From contig NZ_MQVY01000004.1 in the NCBI RefSeq assembly GCF_002954385.1, forward strand, positions 1 to 64,000: 64,000 nt of DNA. The letters run 5' to 3'. A model generated the notes under the pieces. The model was not told the origin of the DNA. It did no database searches and worked only from the letters and a program-made list of their open reading frames with translations. Shown piece after piece: positions 1 to 8,927 of this stretch. Position numbers and translations under genes: made by a program. Numbering within the stretch: the stretch's first letter is position 1; each line of letters begins with the position of its first letter. Source of the stretch: Tenacibaculum sp. SG-28. GTDB taxonomy: Bacteria > Bacteroidota > Bacteroidia > Flavobacteriales > Flavobacteriaceae.

Positions 1-234
1 AATATTAATGGAGATGAAAATGGATTTAATGGAAATTTAACTCCATCTGTTGTAAAATATCAAACCGTAACAAAGGAAACTGAGGAGAATATGGCTAGTT
101 TTGATTCTTATAGTTGTAGGTGGGATATTTATGGTAAAATCAAAAATGAAGGAAATGTAATTATTGTAGGAAAAGCAGTACCTATGAATTGTTCCGAGTC
201 AAATATTATGGAATTTACTTTAGAAAAAAAATAA
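1..234 (+). CDS. 3' end of a hypothetical protein, truncated by the window edge
   Basis: An open frame runs from base 1 to a TAA at 232-234 and gives 77 residues ending in EFTLEKK. The start lies outside the window. The fragment is rich in N, G and polar residues with beta-strand-like alternation and holds two cysteines, which suggests the C-terminal beta domain of an exported protein. I do not recognise the family. It ends 2 nt before the first cassette hairpin, so it is the last gene of the cassette to the left. Confidence 0.6.
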   Translation, partial: NINGDENGFNGNLTPSVVKYQTVTKETEENMASFDSYSCRWDIYGKIKNEGNVIIVGKAVPMNCSESNIMEFTLEKK

Positions 235-236
235 CT

Positions 237-298
237 ATTGCCAACACCACCTAAACTGCATTAAAACGCAGCTTAGCCAAAACGTTGTACACAATTAT
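237..298 (+). repeat. attC-like recombination hairpin, site 1 (short class)
   Basis: The left arm carries AAC at 243-245 and the right arm GTT at 284-286. The inner stem pairs CTAAACTGC (251-259) with GCAGCTTAG (268-276), with one mismatch and an 8-nt loop. The 15 bases from 284 to 298 are the exact reverse complement of 2364-2378, the left end of site 2, so they belong to the cassette on the right. The site is about 60 nt, near the minimum size of integron attC sites. Confidence 0.75.
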
Positions 299-2359
299 GA
301 CAAAATCAATCTACATATTACTATCATTACTAATTTCAGGAAATATTTTCTGTCAAAATTCAATAATTAGCGAAAGTGATATTCCAGAACTTGATTCCAT
401 TATAAATTACTTGGAAGTGAATTATAGTCAAAGTGAAACACCTAATTTTTATTCTCTTCCACAAGCATTAGCTACCTATTTTGAAATAATAACAAAAGAA
501 CCAAAAAATTTTCTGTCTGAATTAAAGAAATCAGAGAATATTAAACAATTACAAAATAAATTTAAAGGGTTACAGGTTGACAAAGATTTATTAATTATAA
601 AAAACGCATATTTAAATTATAAAAAGGAAAAGAAACTACAGATAAAGTCATTTGAAATTGGTAAAAGTCAAAGACACATTATTGATAGCCAAAATTATGA
701 GATTGAAATCTTTTCAAATAAAAAACAAAATAGTAGAATATATTTCTCTTCTTACCAAGAAAAATGGAGTAAACATAAAGAGTCAACTATAATAAAAGGT
801 TTCTACTTAAATCAAGAATTCAAATCAGTCGCTATTCCAAAAAAACTTTCAGATTGGATAAACTATACAGACTTAATAGTAAAGCCAGAAACATCTATTT
901 TTTATGATAATGACGACAAGTCAAATGAATTTAAACCATATCAAAGAACTATTATTGACTCATTAGTAAATTACTATGAACTAAAAACCGAAAAACCACC
1001 TTATAGAAAAGAACAAGATTATATAACTCGTAGATACGAATTAAACGAATGGCAATCAAAAAAAGAGAAATTTGCAGACAGCTTTATACCAATGATAGTA
1101 ATTTTAAAAACCTTTTATTAGAAGCTTTAGATTACGCAGAAAAAAACAAAGTCTCAAATGGGGATTTAGAGGATTTTACCGCACAATTAATTTCCAAAAA
1201 AAGAGCTTTGGAATTAATGAGACAAAATAGACAAGTTGGAACTTGTAGTTTTGATAACGGACCAATAGTGCAACAAAAAAGGATTGCTAGTTTGGCTTCC
1301 AAAACTCAAAATTGGAATGTTTTTGTAAAGTCATTCTTAAACATAATGAATGATAATGTTTCTAGAAATGCTAATAGCAATATTGCTTCAAATGCAAGAA
1401 AAACATATATAGAAGAACTTGCGAAACTGGATATAGATATTGATAAAATATTATTGGGTTCTAACATAAGAATTGATGATACAACCCGTACCCACTATTT
1501 TTCAGATGGTAGCAAAATCGCAAAAGCATATGCTAACTTAAATTCTGACAAACAAGAATATTTTGAGAATAAAACTTTCGAAATAATTAAAGATGAAGGA
1601 ATTGATGCTTTTAACAAGCTACATTTTTATAATACACTCAAAAACTATCAATACTTTATAAAAGATAGTATCAAAAAAACAGAGTTGGAAAAAGATATTC
1701 AGAATCTAGTCCCATTCCTTCCAAAAGAATTAAAATCTCGAATTGAAAACCCAAACAAACAACTTTACGATTTGCTTTATCGTGAAAAAAAAGAGCTAGA
1801 TAATTTTGATGTTAAATCATCAATTATAGCACACATTGGCTCTTACAGTTTTGATGGCGATTGCTGGCAAGCTGAACTTATTGACAAAAAATCTGACGGA
1901 AAGATTATTTACGACTTGACAATGGCAATTGGAGAAGAAATAACGCCACTTCAAAATTTTATTGACAAAAAAAGCGAATTGAAATCTCGTGTTGAGGAAC
2001 ATTCATTCTTACAAAAAGTCATCAACGATAATAAAGAAAATAAGGTTTACATAAAATTCACAACCGACAAGTCATTTGTTAATCACAGAAACAGAGTGAC
2101 CGAAGATATGCCAAAGGAATTAGTAGACGAATTAGACTTTGAAAATGCAATTTCTCTATATGTGTCATTTCCGAAAAGAAAATATGTACGCTTTGTTTTA
2201 TTGAATAATCGAAACTTATTGATGTTAGGAATACCTAAAGACTTTGAGTTACCAGGTTATAAATTCGAAGACTTAATGACGAAAGAAGAAAAATCATTTC
2301 TATCAACATCATATAATAGCTTTAAAATATTTGATGAGAATGGAAAAATGTTGAATTAA
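297..2359 (+). pseudogene. Large exported protein of unknown function, split by a one-base frameshift
   Basis: The first frame (ATG 297 to 1121) begins with a hydrophobic signal (MTKSIYILLSLLISGNIFC). The second frame continues it to 2359. Adding one base near 1092, giving CCA AAT in place of CCAAT, joins ...FADSFIP to NDSNFKNLLL and yields a protein of about 687 residues without another stop. The protein is lysine- and asparagine-rich and mostly helical, with a beta-rich C-terminal third. I do not recognise the family. The start codon lies directly against the right arm of site 1, leaving no room for its own promoter downstream of the crossover point. It fills one cassette whose ends match perfectly. 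The lesion is probably an assembly error. Confidence 0.65.
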
Positions 2360-2363
2360 TAAA

Positions 2364-2512
2364 ATAATTGTGTACAACAATGGCTATAAGTAATTGCTTG
2401 GGAGTGGTAAGTGCCAATCGGAATATTCTCCGAATATTCATCACTCTGTGCATTTTTGCTATCTTTAAAACCTTAAGTAACTACTCATAGCCGAACCGTT
2501 GTAGGCAATTTG
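2364..2512 (+). repeat. attC-like recombination hairpin, site 2 (long class)
   Basis: AAC is at 2376-2378 and GTT at 2498-2500. The stem GGCTATAAGTAATTGCTT (2382-2399) pairs with 2474-2491 (AAGTAACTACTCATAGCC) at 14 of 18 positions. The unpaired spacer differs in length between the two arms, as in folded attC sites. The terminal loop region (2400-2473) contains a second small palindrome, GAATATTCTCCGAATATTC. Confidence 0.75.
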
Positions 2513-2541
2513 AGAAACAAAAAAACGTTTAGAAATAAATT

Positions 2542-3396
2542 ATGACAAATAAAATTTCATTTTTCAGTATCTTTTTTTTGGGCTTATTGCTGACATCGTC
2601 TTGCAAAAAAGATGACACACCTGTTGGACCAATTGATACAGGTAACGACCCAAATTTCACCATAGTCGCTCATTCAGACGATGGATTTTCAAGTTTTAAC
2701 CGAAAAGTAGTTGTTTTTGGAATAGATATTTATGCAGTCGCAGCAGTAGAAGATGCCAAACTCTTACACGCTGCTAATGTAATGGCACAGTATCTTGATA
2801 ATGATGAAGACGGAACTGTAGATGACCAATTAGTATTGGATAAAATGCTTGAGAAAAGAGCATTTATCGTAATGTGGAAAAACGAAAACGACCTAAACAA
2901 TATCGAACCACCAAGTGGTAGAGAAGGACAAGATTTAGGAAATGATGAAACACATCCAAACTTTGTTTCCAATGGAAGAACGGGTGAATTTGACGCTTCA
3001 TTGGAAGAGGTACTTCATATCATTAACAATGCAGGACACTCAGCAGCTTACCCAAGTGCCTTTGGACAGAATGTTGGTTCAGATTTAGCAAATGCTATGG
3101 ATATTGCAAGAGGCGGGCAGTTTATGACAATCCCTAATTCTTATCCAGCCAATGCTTGGTATACCTATGACGACCAAACCTGTGACTACGCAAGTTGTCA
3201 AACTATTGAATATTTGTATTGGGCGATAACCTCAATGTTGGGAGCACAGGAAAACAGACTAAATGAAATTGATAATGAATGGAGATTAAACACAAGGCAA
3301 AAAATTGAGGATACAGATACGGCAATATTTTCATTATTAACAAATCCTAATTATAAAATGCCAACTATTTTGCCAGACGGAACTTATAGGCATTAA
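2542..3396 (+). CDS. Lipoprotein with a calcium-loop-like motif, family unknown
   Basis: 284 residues. A signal peptide ends in a lipobox with the modified cysteine at residue 21 (LLLTSSC), so the mature protein should be tethered to a membrane outside the cytoplasm. An acidic loop DNDEDGTVDD near residue 90 resembles an EF-hand-type calcium loop (DxDxDG). A later segment, EEVLHIINNAGH, could supply metal ligands, but no complete HExxH motif is present. Two close cysteines follow (CDYASC). It is the only gene between sites 2 and 3. The cassette ends GTTGTAGGCAATT and the complement of 3401-3414 agree at 12 of 14 positions. Confidence 0.75.
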   Translation: MTNKISFFSIFFLGLLLTSSCKKDDTPVGPIDTGNDPNFTIVAHSDDGFSSFNRKVVVFGIDIYAVAAVEDAKLLHAANVMAQYLDNDEDGTVDDQLVLDKMLEKRAFIVMWKNENDLNNIEPPSGREGQDLGNDETHPNFVSNGRTGEFDASLEEVLHIINNAGHSAAYPSAFGQNVGSDLANAMDIARGGQFMTIPNSYPANAWYTYDDQTCDYASCQTIEYLYWAITSMLGAQENRLNEIDNEWRLNTRQKIEDTDTAIFSLLTNPNYKMPTILPDGTYRH

Positions 3397-3400
3397 AAGA

Positions 3401-3547
3401 AAACTACCTACAACACTGTGTAAAATTAATTGCTATTGCAGATCTTATTACCTAAAATCTTGCCTGCTTTTATATTCGGTTTGCTTTTGCTAAATTCGAT
3501 TCTTAAATCACGCAGCTAACATTACACAAACCGTTGGCGTGCATTTG
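3401..3547 (+). repeat. attC-like recombination hairpin, site 3 (long class)
   Basis: AAC is at 3412-3414 and GTT at 3533-3535. The inner stem pairs TGTGTAAAATTAATTGC with GCAGCTAACATTACACA at 13 of 17 positions. The loop carries the stretch TATATTCGG...CTAAATTCGATT...TTAAA, which recurs in variant form in sites 11, 14 and 18. The bases after GTT (GTTGGCGTGCATTTG) have no matching partner at the end of the next gene, so this cassette's other end is lost or exchanged. Confidence 0.7.
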
Positions 3548-3615
3548 AAAAAAATTATAGATAAATGTAACTTAATACAACATCCTATAGTCCTACTATA
3601 GATTAAACGAATGGA

Positions 3616-4311
3616 ATGAATACAGCACTAACTTCCGAACAAATAAACTATAAAGGATTTCTTTTTGACATTATGCTTTACATAGCTGTAATGTTTTTGA
3701 TAAGGGAAGTTTATTTTTCTCAACTACCTTTTATTGCAAATGGATTAATGTGGTCATTCTCGACTTTGATAATTGCCTTGTGGAGAATGAATGCTCGAAA
3801 TATAACGTGGAAAGGTTTAGGGTTACGAAAACCAGAAAATCTATTAATAACCTCATTGGTAACTATTGGAATATTAATAGCTATTCCAATATTAATTATT
3901 GTTTTTCAGCAGATTCAAAACTTATTACCTATCAATTTATCGCCAGATACTTCCTCGCAAGATGCAGTTTCTAAATTTGGAGATTTAAAGGAAAATTGGA
4001 TTCACTTTTTTACAATTATTCCATTTATATTGCTTCAATCGGCATTAGAAGAACTGTTAGATAGAGGCTTTTTAATCAATTGGTTTGAACGATTATTTTC
4101 TAAAACCTCGTTTGCTACTTCTATTGCCGTTCTTTTGCAAGCAATTATTTTTGGATTTAGACACTCTTACGATATATCAGAAAGGTCAATTACAGTAGGA
4201 ATTATAGGTTTAGTAATGGGAATAGCATATGTGAAATTTGGAAGGAATTTATGGCCTTTAATTATTGCACATTGTATACTTAATACTATGTCTATGGTTG
4301 GGAAAGTATAA
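3616..4311 (+). CDS. CPBP family intramembrane metalloprotease (CAAX/Abi type)
   Basis: 231 residues with about seven hydrophobic segments. The family's three motifs are present: EExxxR (E145, E146, R150, in EELLDRGF), FxxxH (F179, H183) and HxxxN (H219, N223). These place two glutamates and two histidines in the membrane, as in Rce1-type proteases. Known members process CAAX proteins in eukaryotes. Bacterial members are often linked to bacteriocin immunity or signalling, but the substrate here is unknown. ATG 3616 lies 83 nt after the GTT of site 3. No hairpin separates it clearly from the next gene, so the two may share a cassette or an intervening site has been lost. Confidence 0.9.
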   Translation: MNTALTSEQINYKGFLFDIMLYIAVMFLIREVYFSQLPFIANGLMWSFSTLIIALWRMNARNITWKGLGLRKPENLLITSLVTIGILIAIPILIIVFQQIQNLLPINLSPDTSSQDAVSKFGDLKENWIHFFTIIPFILLQSALEELLDRGFLINWFERLFSKTSFATSIAVLLQAIIFGFRHSYDISERSITVGIIGLVMGIAYVKFGRNLWPLIIAHCILNTMSMVGKV

Positions 4312-4446
4312 TTAAATAAAAAACTAACTTAAGATGTATAACCGCAATTACGGCGGATTCGACAGACTATAAAACACCAAATATGGTATACAAATTAACA
4401 GCCTAAATCAATTTTTAACCTGTAGCCATATTTCAGGACTAGACAT

Positions 4447-5022
4447 TTGAAAAAAAGCATAGAGCATATAAAACACATTAGGAATAACAGCAAAGACTGT
4501 TCATTCTATATCTGCAATATATTTAGAATTGAAAACGGAAAAATTGAATTTAATGATATATTTAAATTTGACTTACTTAATGAGAAATACTTCAATACTG
4601 AAAAAAAATTAAAAGAAATGGGAGAAAGTTGGAAATCTTTTATCCAAAATGAAAGAAAAGAAACTGAACCTAAATCTGAAATAATTGAATCTTATGGTCC
4701 AATTATTAAATCTAAAATAAATTCAAATGATTTTGAAAAATTAAATTATGAAGAATATGAATTGAAAATGAAATCTATATTTCAAAGTTGGCGGAAATCC
4801 GGAGACGGATTTGAAGATGAATTGGAAAAATTTCACGTTAAATCAATTAACGATTTACAAAATTTCAACCTTGAAAAACGAGATTACTATTTTTTGAATT
4901 ATATGTTAATTCATGATAACAAAAAACATGAATTGAATTTTATATATTCATATTTTTTTAAAGTTATTGGAATAGACTATGAATCAAACACTTTTATTAA
5001 ATTGAATTATGGAAATGAGTAA
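4447..5022 (+). CDS. Hypothetical cytoplasmic protein
   Basis: 191 residues with no signal peptide or membrane segment. It is strongly charged (K, E, N rich) and probably alpha-helical with some beta segments near the N-terminus. The start is taken as TTG 4447, because no in-frame ATG precedes the body of the protein. I do not recognise the family. The gap from the CPBP gene (4312-4446) contains a short palindrome, CCGCAATTACGG, but no full cassette hairpin. The stop codon touches the left arm of site 4. Confidence 0.6.
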   Translation: MKKSIEHIKHIRNNSKDCSFYICNIFRIENGKIEFNDIFKFDLLNEKYFNTEKKLKEMGESWKSFIQNERKETEPKSEIIESYGPIIKSKINSNDFEKLNYEEYELKMKSIFQSWRKSGDGFEDELEKFHVKSINDLQNFNLEKRDYYFLNYMLIHDNKKHELNFIYSYFFKVIGIDYESNTFIKLNYGNE

Positions 5023-5172
5023 AAACTACTGGCAACACCGTATAAACTTTATTGCTGGTATTAGCTCACTTAGGAAATTCCTCCGTAAATTCACCGTTAG
5101 TGTTTTATTTACTAAATTATTTGCTTAAACAAACCAACAAAGCTTATACACAAAACGTTGGCATTCATAGCT
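5022..5172 (+). repeat. attC-like recombination hairpin, site 4 (long class)
   Basis: AAC is at 5034-5036 and GTT at 5157-5159. The stem GTATAAACTTTATTG pairs with CAACAAAGCTTATAC, with two G:T-type mismatches. Site 5 is a close relative with the same arms and a very similar loop (GGGAAATTCC-like palindrome, CACCGTT.GTGTTTTATTTA.TAA), so the two sites share recent ancestry. Confidence 0.75.
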
Positions 5173-5215
5173 CACTCAAACTCTGAAAGTGAAAAATGGA
5201 AAATAAAAAAATAAT

Positions 5216-5479
5216 ATGTTGAAAAAAGGATTAGGAATTATTTTTTTAATAACAGCGTTCTATTTAGGAACATATTCTCTTTATAAACTTTTCATCAATC
5301 CACATTTATGGTTAACAATTAAAAAACTTTTTAGCGGATATTTTGGAACATATACTATAGTTTTGATAGTGTTTAACGGAGGATATTTTTATATAATTTT
5401 CTTATTATTCAAATACGGTCTTAAATGGTCAAATTTATTACAAACACTTAAATTAGAAAAAAAACGAATTATATATTGA
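5216..5479 (+). CDS. Small two-helix membrane protein
   Basis: 87 residues from ATG 5216. There are two hydrophobic segments (about residues 5-28 and 45-68) with a basic C-terminus (KLEKKRIIY), so both ends are probably cytoplasmic. I do not recognise the family. It is the only gene in a small cassette whose ends match as GTTGGCATT (5157) and AATGCCAAC (5707-5715). Confidence 0.6.
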   Translation: MLKKGLGIIFLITAFYLGTYSLYKLFINPHLWLTIKKLFSGYFGTYTIVLIVFNGGYFYIIFLLFKYGLKWSNLLQTLKLEKKRIIY

Positions 5480-5700
5480 ATTTAATTTACTCCAAAATTA
5501 CTGACTTAATCTGAATTTAAAATATGTGAATATAGTAAAACTCTGAATTTAAAAAGTTTGCGGAATTGAGCAAAATGTGAAAAATCTGAATTGCGGAATT
5601 TACTCAAGCTCTGAATTAAATTCTTGGCTGATTAATCACTCAAAAACTGAATTTTAAAAAAATGGAAAGAAAATAAAACGGAATTATAAACTGGAAAAAA
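5480..5700 (+). repeat. AT-rich tail with dispersed TCTGAATT copies
   Basis: The non-coding tail of the cassette between the small membrane gene and site 5 holds four exact TCTGAATT words (5510, 5542, 5585 and 5610) and one ACTGAATT (5645), with repeated GCGGAATT nearby. Spacing is irregular at 25-43 nt. No open frame is supported. It may be decayed coding sequence or a degenerate repeat; no function is evident. Confidence 0.4.
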
Positions 5701-5851
5701 CTACGAAATGCCAACACCGTATAAACTTTATTGCTAGTTATAGTTCGCTTGGGAAATTCCTTCGGAATTTCACCGTTCGTGTTTTATTTAGTAAGTTCAA
5801 TGTTTAAATAACGCAACAAAGCTTTTACAACAACGTTGGCATTCATTAAAG
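5701..5851 (+). repeat. attC-like recombination hairpin, site 5 (long class)
   Basis: AAC is at 5713-5715 and GTT at 5835-5837. The outer arms ATGCCAAC and GTTGGCAT are perfectly complementary. The inner stem is GTATAAACTTTATTGC against GCAACAAAGCTTTTAC. The right-arm bases GTTGGCATT match the left end of site 6 (AATGCCAAC at 6490-6498), delimiting the next cassette. Confidence 0.8.
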
Positions 5852-5859
5852 AAATAATC

Positions 5860-6465
5860 ATGATAAAAAGTAAAATAGTACTGATAGCTCTAAGTTGTAT
5901 TTTGATTAATTGTAAAACGAAAGAAGAAGATTACAAGGATAAAGACAAATTATGTCAGCTAATCTTACAAAGTTACGAGGATGACCAAAAATACAGACAA
6001 ATGTTAGATGATCCTTTTTTTGAAATCCTAGATTCTATTATAACAGCAGAAGGTCTTTCCAATAAAAAATACGCTGCTTTTCCTGAAGAAAAACAATTAG
6101 CATATGGGAGAATTGCACGATCCATTGCTAATAAACGTGAAAGGAATTTTACGGAAAAGCAAGAGGATTCGCTAATGCAATTGCAAAAATTATTAGATAT
6201 AGAAAATACAGAATTCTTAATTGATATAATAAAAAAAAGAGGATTTCCAAGTGACCTAACTAATTGTGTAGGACCCCAATTTCCAGCGATGACTTTAAGA
6301 CATGCTCCAGAACAGTATTGGGAAGAAATAGAGCCCTTAATTACTAAAGAATACAAAGCAGGAAGAATGGACGAAGGTCAATTTAAAATGGTCTTAAATC
6401 ACATTAATGGGCGCGAAGATTTTAAACTTACAAAAGAAAAAGTAAACAAGCTAAGTAGTCAATAA
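5860..6465 (+). CDS. DUF6624-like lipoprotein
   Basis: 201 residues from ATG 5860, with a signal peptide and lipobox cysteine at residue 18 (ILINC). The layout follows DUF6624-type proteins: an acidic DDQKYR segment, a helical middle, a GFPS motif, then LRHAPEQYW and a C-terminal helix-rich part with GQFKMVLNHINGR. The family's biochemical role is unknown. A close paralogue lies at 31436-32040, and a more distant decayed one at 19293-19917. It is the sole gene between sites 5 and 6, 25 nt after the GTT of site 5. Confidence 0.75.
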   Translation: MIKSKIVLIALSCILINCKTKEEDYKDKDKLCQLILQSYEDDQKYRQMLDDPFFEILDSIITAEGLSNKKYAAFPEEKQLAYGRIARSIANKRERNFTEKQEDSLMQLQKLLDIENTEFLIDIIKKRGFPSDLTNCVGPQFPAMTLRHAPEQYWEEIEPLITKEYKAGRMDEGQFKMVLNHINGREDFKLTKEKVNKLSSQ

Positions 6466-6481
6466 TACTCTGAAGGATCAA

Positions 6482-6600
6482 AATAACGAAATGCCAACAA
6501 AGTTAATAAAGAGTTCATAGCTAATTAGTTGCTTAATCTAAAATTTGCTACTTTTAATACTTGGCCAATTTTATGCTTAACTTTGTTCTCAATGCTGAAA
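6482..6600 (+). repeat. attC-like recombination hairpin, site 6
   Basis: AAC is at 6496-6498 and GTT at 6585-6587. ACAAAGTTAA (6497-6506) and TTAACTTTGT (6577-6586) are a perfect 10-bp stem that reaches into the arm triplets. The right end CTCAATGC pairs with GCACTGAG at the left end of site 7, after a 3-nt offset, marking the CPBP cassette. Confidence 0.65.
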
Positions 6601-6666
6601 AAAGTTCAAGCAACCATTTTACTAGAATTTACGTCTAATATAGAGAGATCATAAGTAAACCGAAAA

Positions 6667-7440
6667 ATGAATAAAAACAAATTCTGGAATCAACTCGTAA
6701 TATTCGTAATTTCATTATTAGCAATAGTAACAGTGAGAGAATATTTTTCTTACCAACTAATTGAAAAGGGTATTGACTCATATCAAATTCATACATTTTT
6801 AAGTATTGGGGCAAATCTATTTTTAATCTTACTCTCCTATTTTTTAATTAAGAAAAATGGACTAACAAAAATTGCTGGATTAAAAGGGACAAAACTAGAA
6901 AAAGTGCATCTATTAATATTTCCACTGTTTTTTTTGGTTTTACTAAACGTCTTTTTAATGGACGATATAAATACTGATTTTCTAATTCCCAATATTTTAG
7001 TTCTTATAATTTTTTCTATTTCAATCGGGTTTGCAGAAGAATTGAGTATTCGAGGATTTTTGCAATCACACCTAATACACCATTTTGGAAAAACAAAAAA
7101 TAATATCATTTTATCAGTATTAGCTTCTGCATTATTTTTTGGAGTATTACACTTATTGAATTTTGACAAAGGTATATATGGTGAATTGTCGCAAGTTTGT
7201 TTTGCAACGTTTGTCGGTATAATGTTCGGATTTTTGTTAGTAATCACTAAAAGAATTTACCCGCTAATTATTATTCATGCAATAGTTGACTTTGTTGCTA
7301 AACTTGATGCAGCAGGAATACCGATTAAAGAAAAAATAAGACAATCTATGTCGGTCGAAAATAGTGTATATATCGTATTACTTGCCATACCATGTTTGAT
7401 TTATGGAGTTTTCTTGATGAAAAGTTACAAACTGACTTAA
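6667..7440 (+). CDS. CPBP family intramembrane metalloprotease, second copy
   Basis: 257 residues and about seven membrane segments. Motif 1 is EExxxR (E124, E125, R129, in EELSIRGF), motif 2 is FxxxH (F158, H162) and motif 3 is HxxxD (H204, D208). It is clearly diverged from the copy at 3616, which has N instead of D in motif 3, so it is not a recent local duplicate. It sits alone in a cassette between sites 6 and 7. The substrate is unknown. Confidence 0.9.
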   Translation: MNKNKFWNQLVIFVISLLAIVTVREYFSYQLIEKGIDSYQIHTFLSIGANLFLILLSYFLIKKNGLTKIAGLKGTKLEKVHLLIFPLFFLVLLNVFLMDDINTDFLIPNILVLIIFSISIGFAEELSIRGFLQSHLIHHFGKTKNNIILSVLASALFFGVLHLLNFDKGIYGELSQVCFATFVGIMFGFLLVITKRIYPLIIIHAIVDFVAKLDAAGIPIKEKIRQSMSVENSVYIVLLAIPCLIYGVFLMKSYKLT

Positions 7441-7448
7441 CAAATCGA

Positions 7449-7592
7449 GATGCACTGAGTACAACACCATATAAATTTTTTTTATTAGCGTAAAATTTAC
7501 TAAAATCTTCAGGCCTTTTCTATTTGGTCCTTATTTATTACATGAAATTTGTAAAGCAAACAACTAATATTACGCAAACTGTAGCGCAATTT
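7449..7592 (+). repeat. attC-like recombination hairpin, site 7 (long class, variant right triplet)
   Basis: The left AAC is at 7463-7465. The right arm reads CTGTAGCGCAATTT, with GTA (7581-7583) where other sites have GTT. The other end of this cassette (site 8) has TAC where other sites have AAC, so the two ends change together. The stem pairs ATATAAATT...TTAGCG with the AACTAATATTACGC region. Confidence 0.65.
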
Positions 7593-7627
7593 AAAAATCA
7601 TACCAAAAATCAATAAAAAAGAAAAAT

Positions 7628-8770
7628 ATGATATTGCTAAAAAGACTGAAAAGAGGTGTGTCACTCGTATTTGCGTTACTACTATTTATTAGTTGTAATA
7701 CGCAAGAAAAAAATGAAAATGAAAATGAAAAACAAACAAAAAACAAAATCATTGCGGATTTCAGTAAACTACTGAAAAGTGATGTTCAAGACGATAATAT
7801 AGATGGAAGTTTATCACTCGTTATCGTTTGTAAAGATACCGTATTAGTATCTGAATTTTACGGGAATGCAGATGCAAAGACTATTTATCGAATTGGTTCC
7901 ATTTCAAAATCATTTGCTGGATTTTTAATGCTGCAACTTCAGCAAGAGGGTAAACTCGATGTTAATGACCCTGTTGAAAAATATCTGCCAGAAATTAGGT
8001 TTTTAAAGGGTTATAATAAATATACGCCAATTACGCTAAAACAATTGGCCACTCATACTGCAGGACTGGATAGAGAATCAAGAAGTAGCGATAAAAATGT
8101 ACGCTTCGGAAAAATTAGTGAATGGGAAAATAATCTTATCAAAGCAATTCCAGAAACTTCATTTCGTTCAAAACCTGGGGAGAGATTTAGATATTCTAAT
8201 ATTGGATTTGCAATTTTAGGATTAACGCTTTCAAGAATAGCCGACAAACCATATATTGATTTAGTGCAAGATAAAATTTTTAAACCTTTAGAAATGAAGA
8301 ATACGTTTTTTAAAGTTCCGGAAGGTCAAAAAGAAAATCTGGCAACAGGAATGGCTGGAGGACCCACTGCCGAACTTAACTATGAGAGACCGAAGCGTGA
8401 ACACGATGAAGTTGGATACCGAATACCTAATGGAGGGATATACGCGACATCAAGTGATATGGCTAAATTTATGAGAGCTTGTATGGGATATACAACCCTC
8501 TTAAATAATAATAGTATTGAAATCTTACAAACAACACAAACACCAACAAATAGATTAAGATCTAATTACAGTTTTGGTTTTAGTTTATATTCAGACCAAG
8601 GAATAAACACTGTTGGGCATGGGGGATCTAACGCAGGATATTCCGCACATTTTGAGTATGAAAAAGATAGTAAATATGGTGTGATAATTATGAGAAATTA
8701 CAATTTTGGTAATACGAACTTAGATTTGAGATCAAATTCATTACTCCGAAAATTAAGTCTTACAGAATAA
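7628..8770 (+). CDS. Serine hydrolase of the beta-lactamase/esterase family, lipoprotein
   Basis: 380 residues. A signal peptide leads to a lipobox cysteine at residue 23 (LFISC), followed by an N/E/K-rich linker and a class C-type serine hydrolase domain. The active-site set is complete: SxxK (S91, K94, in GSISKSF), YxN (Y189, N191, in RYSNIGF) and HGG (331-333, in GHGGSNAGYS). Such proteins are usually periplasmic esterases or D-amino-acid peptidases; antibiotic resistance cannot be assumed. It is the only gene of its cassette (sites 7-8). Confidence 0.9.
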   Translation: MILLKRLKRGVSLVFALLLFISCNTQEKNENENEKQTKNKIIADFSKLLKSDVQDDNIDGSLSLVIVCKDTVLVSEFYGNADAKTIYRIGSISKSFAGFLMLQLQQEGKLDVNDPVEKYLPEIRFLKGYNKYTPITLKQLATHTAGLDRESRSSDKNVRFGKISEWENNLIKAIPETSFRSKPGERFRYSNIGFAILGLTLSRIADKPYIDLVQDKIFKPLEMKNTFFKVPEGQKENLATGMAGGPTAELNYERPKREHDEVGYRIPNGGIYATSSDMAKFMRACMGYTTLLNNNSIEILQTTQTPTNRLRSNYSFGFSLYSDQGINTVGHGGSNAGYSAHFEYEKDSKYGVIIMRNYNFGNTNLDLRSNSLLRKLSLTE

Positions 8771-8851
8771 AAACATGCGTTACCCTAATATGATGTTTAT
8801 GCCTTTTATTTGGTTGGTTCGCCACATACACAAATCATCGTAACTAATTTG
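8771..8851 (+). repeat. Degenerate attC-like hairpin, site 8 (short class)
   Basis: The left end AAACATGCGTTAC (8771-8783) matches the complement of the previous cassette's start (GTAGCGCAATTTA) at about 10 of 13 positions, including the altered TAC/GTA triplet. The right end GTAACTAATTT (8840-8850) opens the next cassette. The inner stem is weak (GTTAC with GTAAC, GATG with CATC). Confidence 0.5.
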
Positions 8852-8927
8852 AAAAACCGGAACAGTTCTTGATGCTTTTTTTTAATTCAAAATCAAAATA
8901 CTATGAATAAAAAAAATATTTCCAATT

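Noticed and set aside
1820-2002. Minus-strand open frame of 60 codons inside the large first gene
   Set aside because: It lies wholly antisense to a well-supported gene, and has no family features.
5480-5700. A CRISPR-like or tandem-repeat array from the TCTGAATT words
   Set aside because: The words are only 8 nt, irregularly spaced and embedded in very AT-rich sequence.
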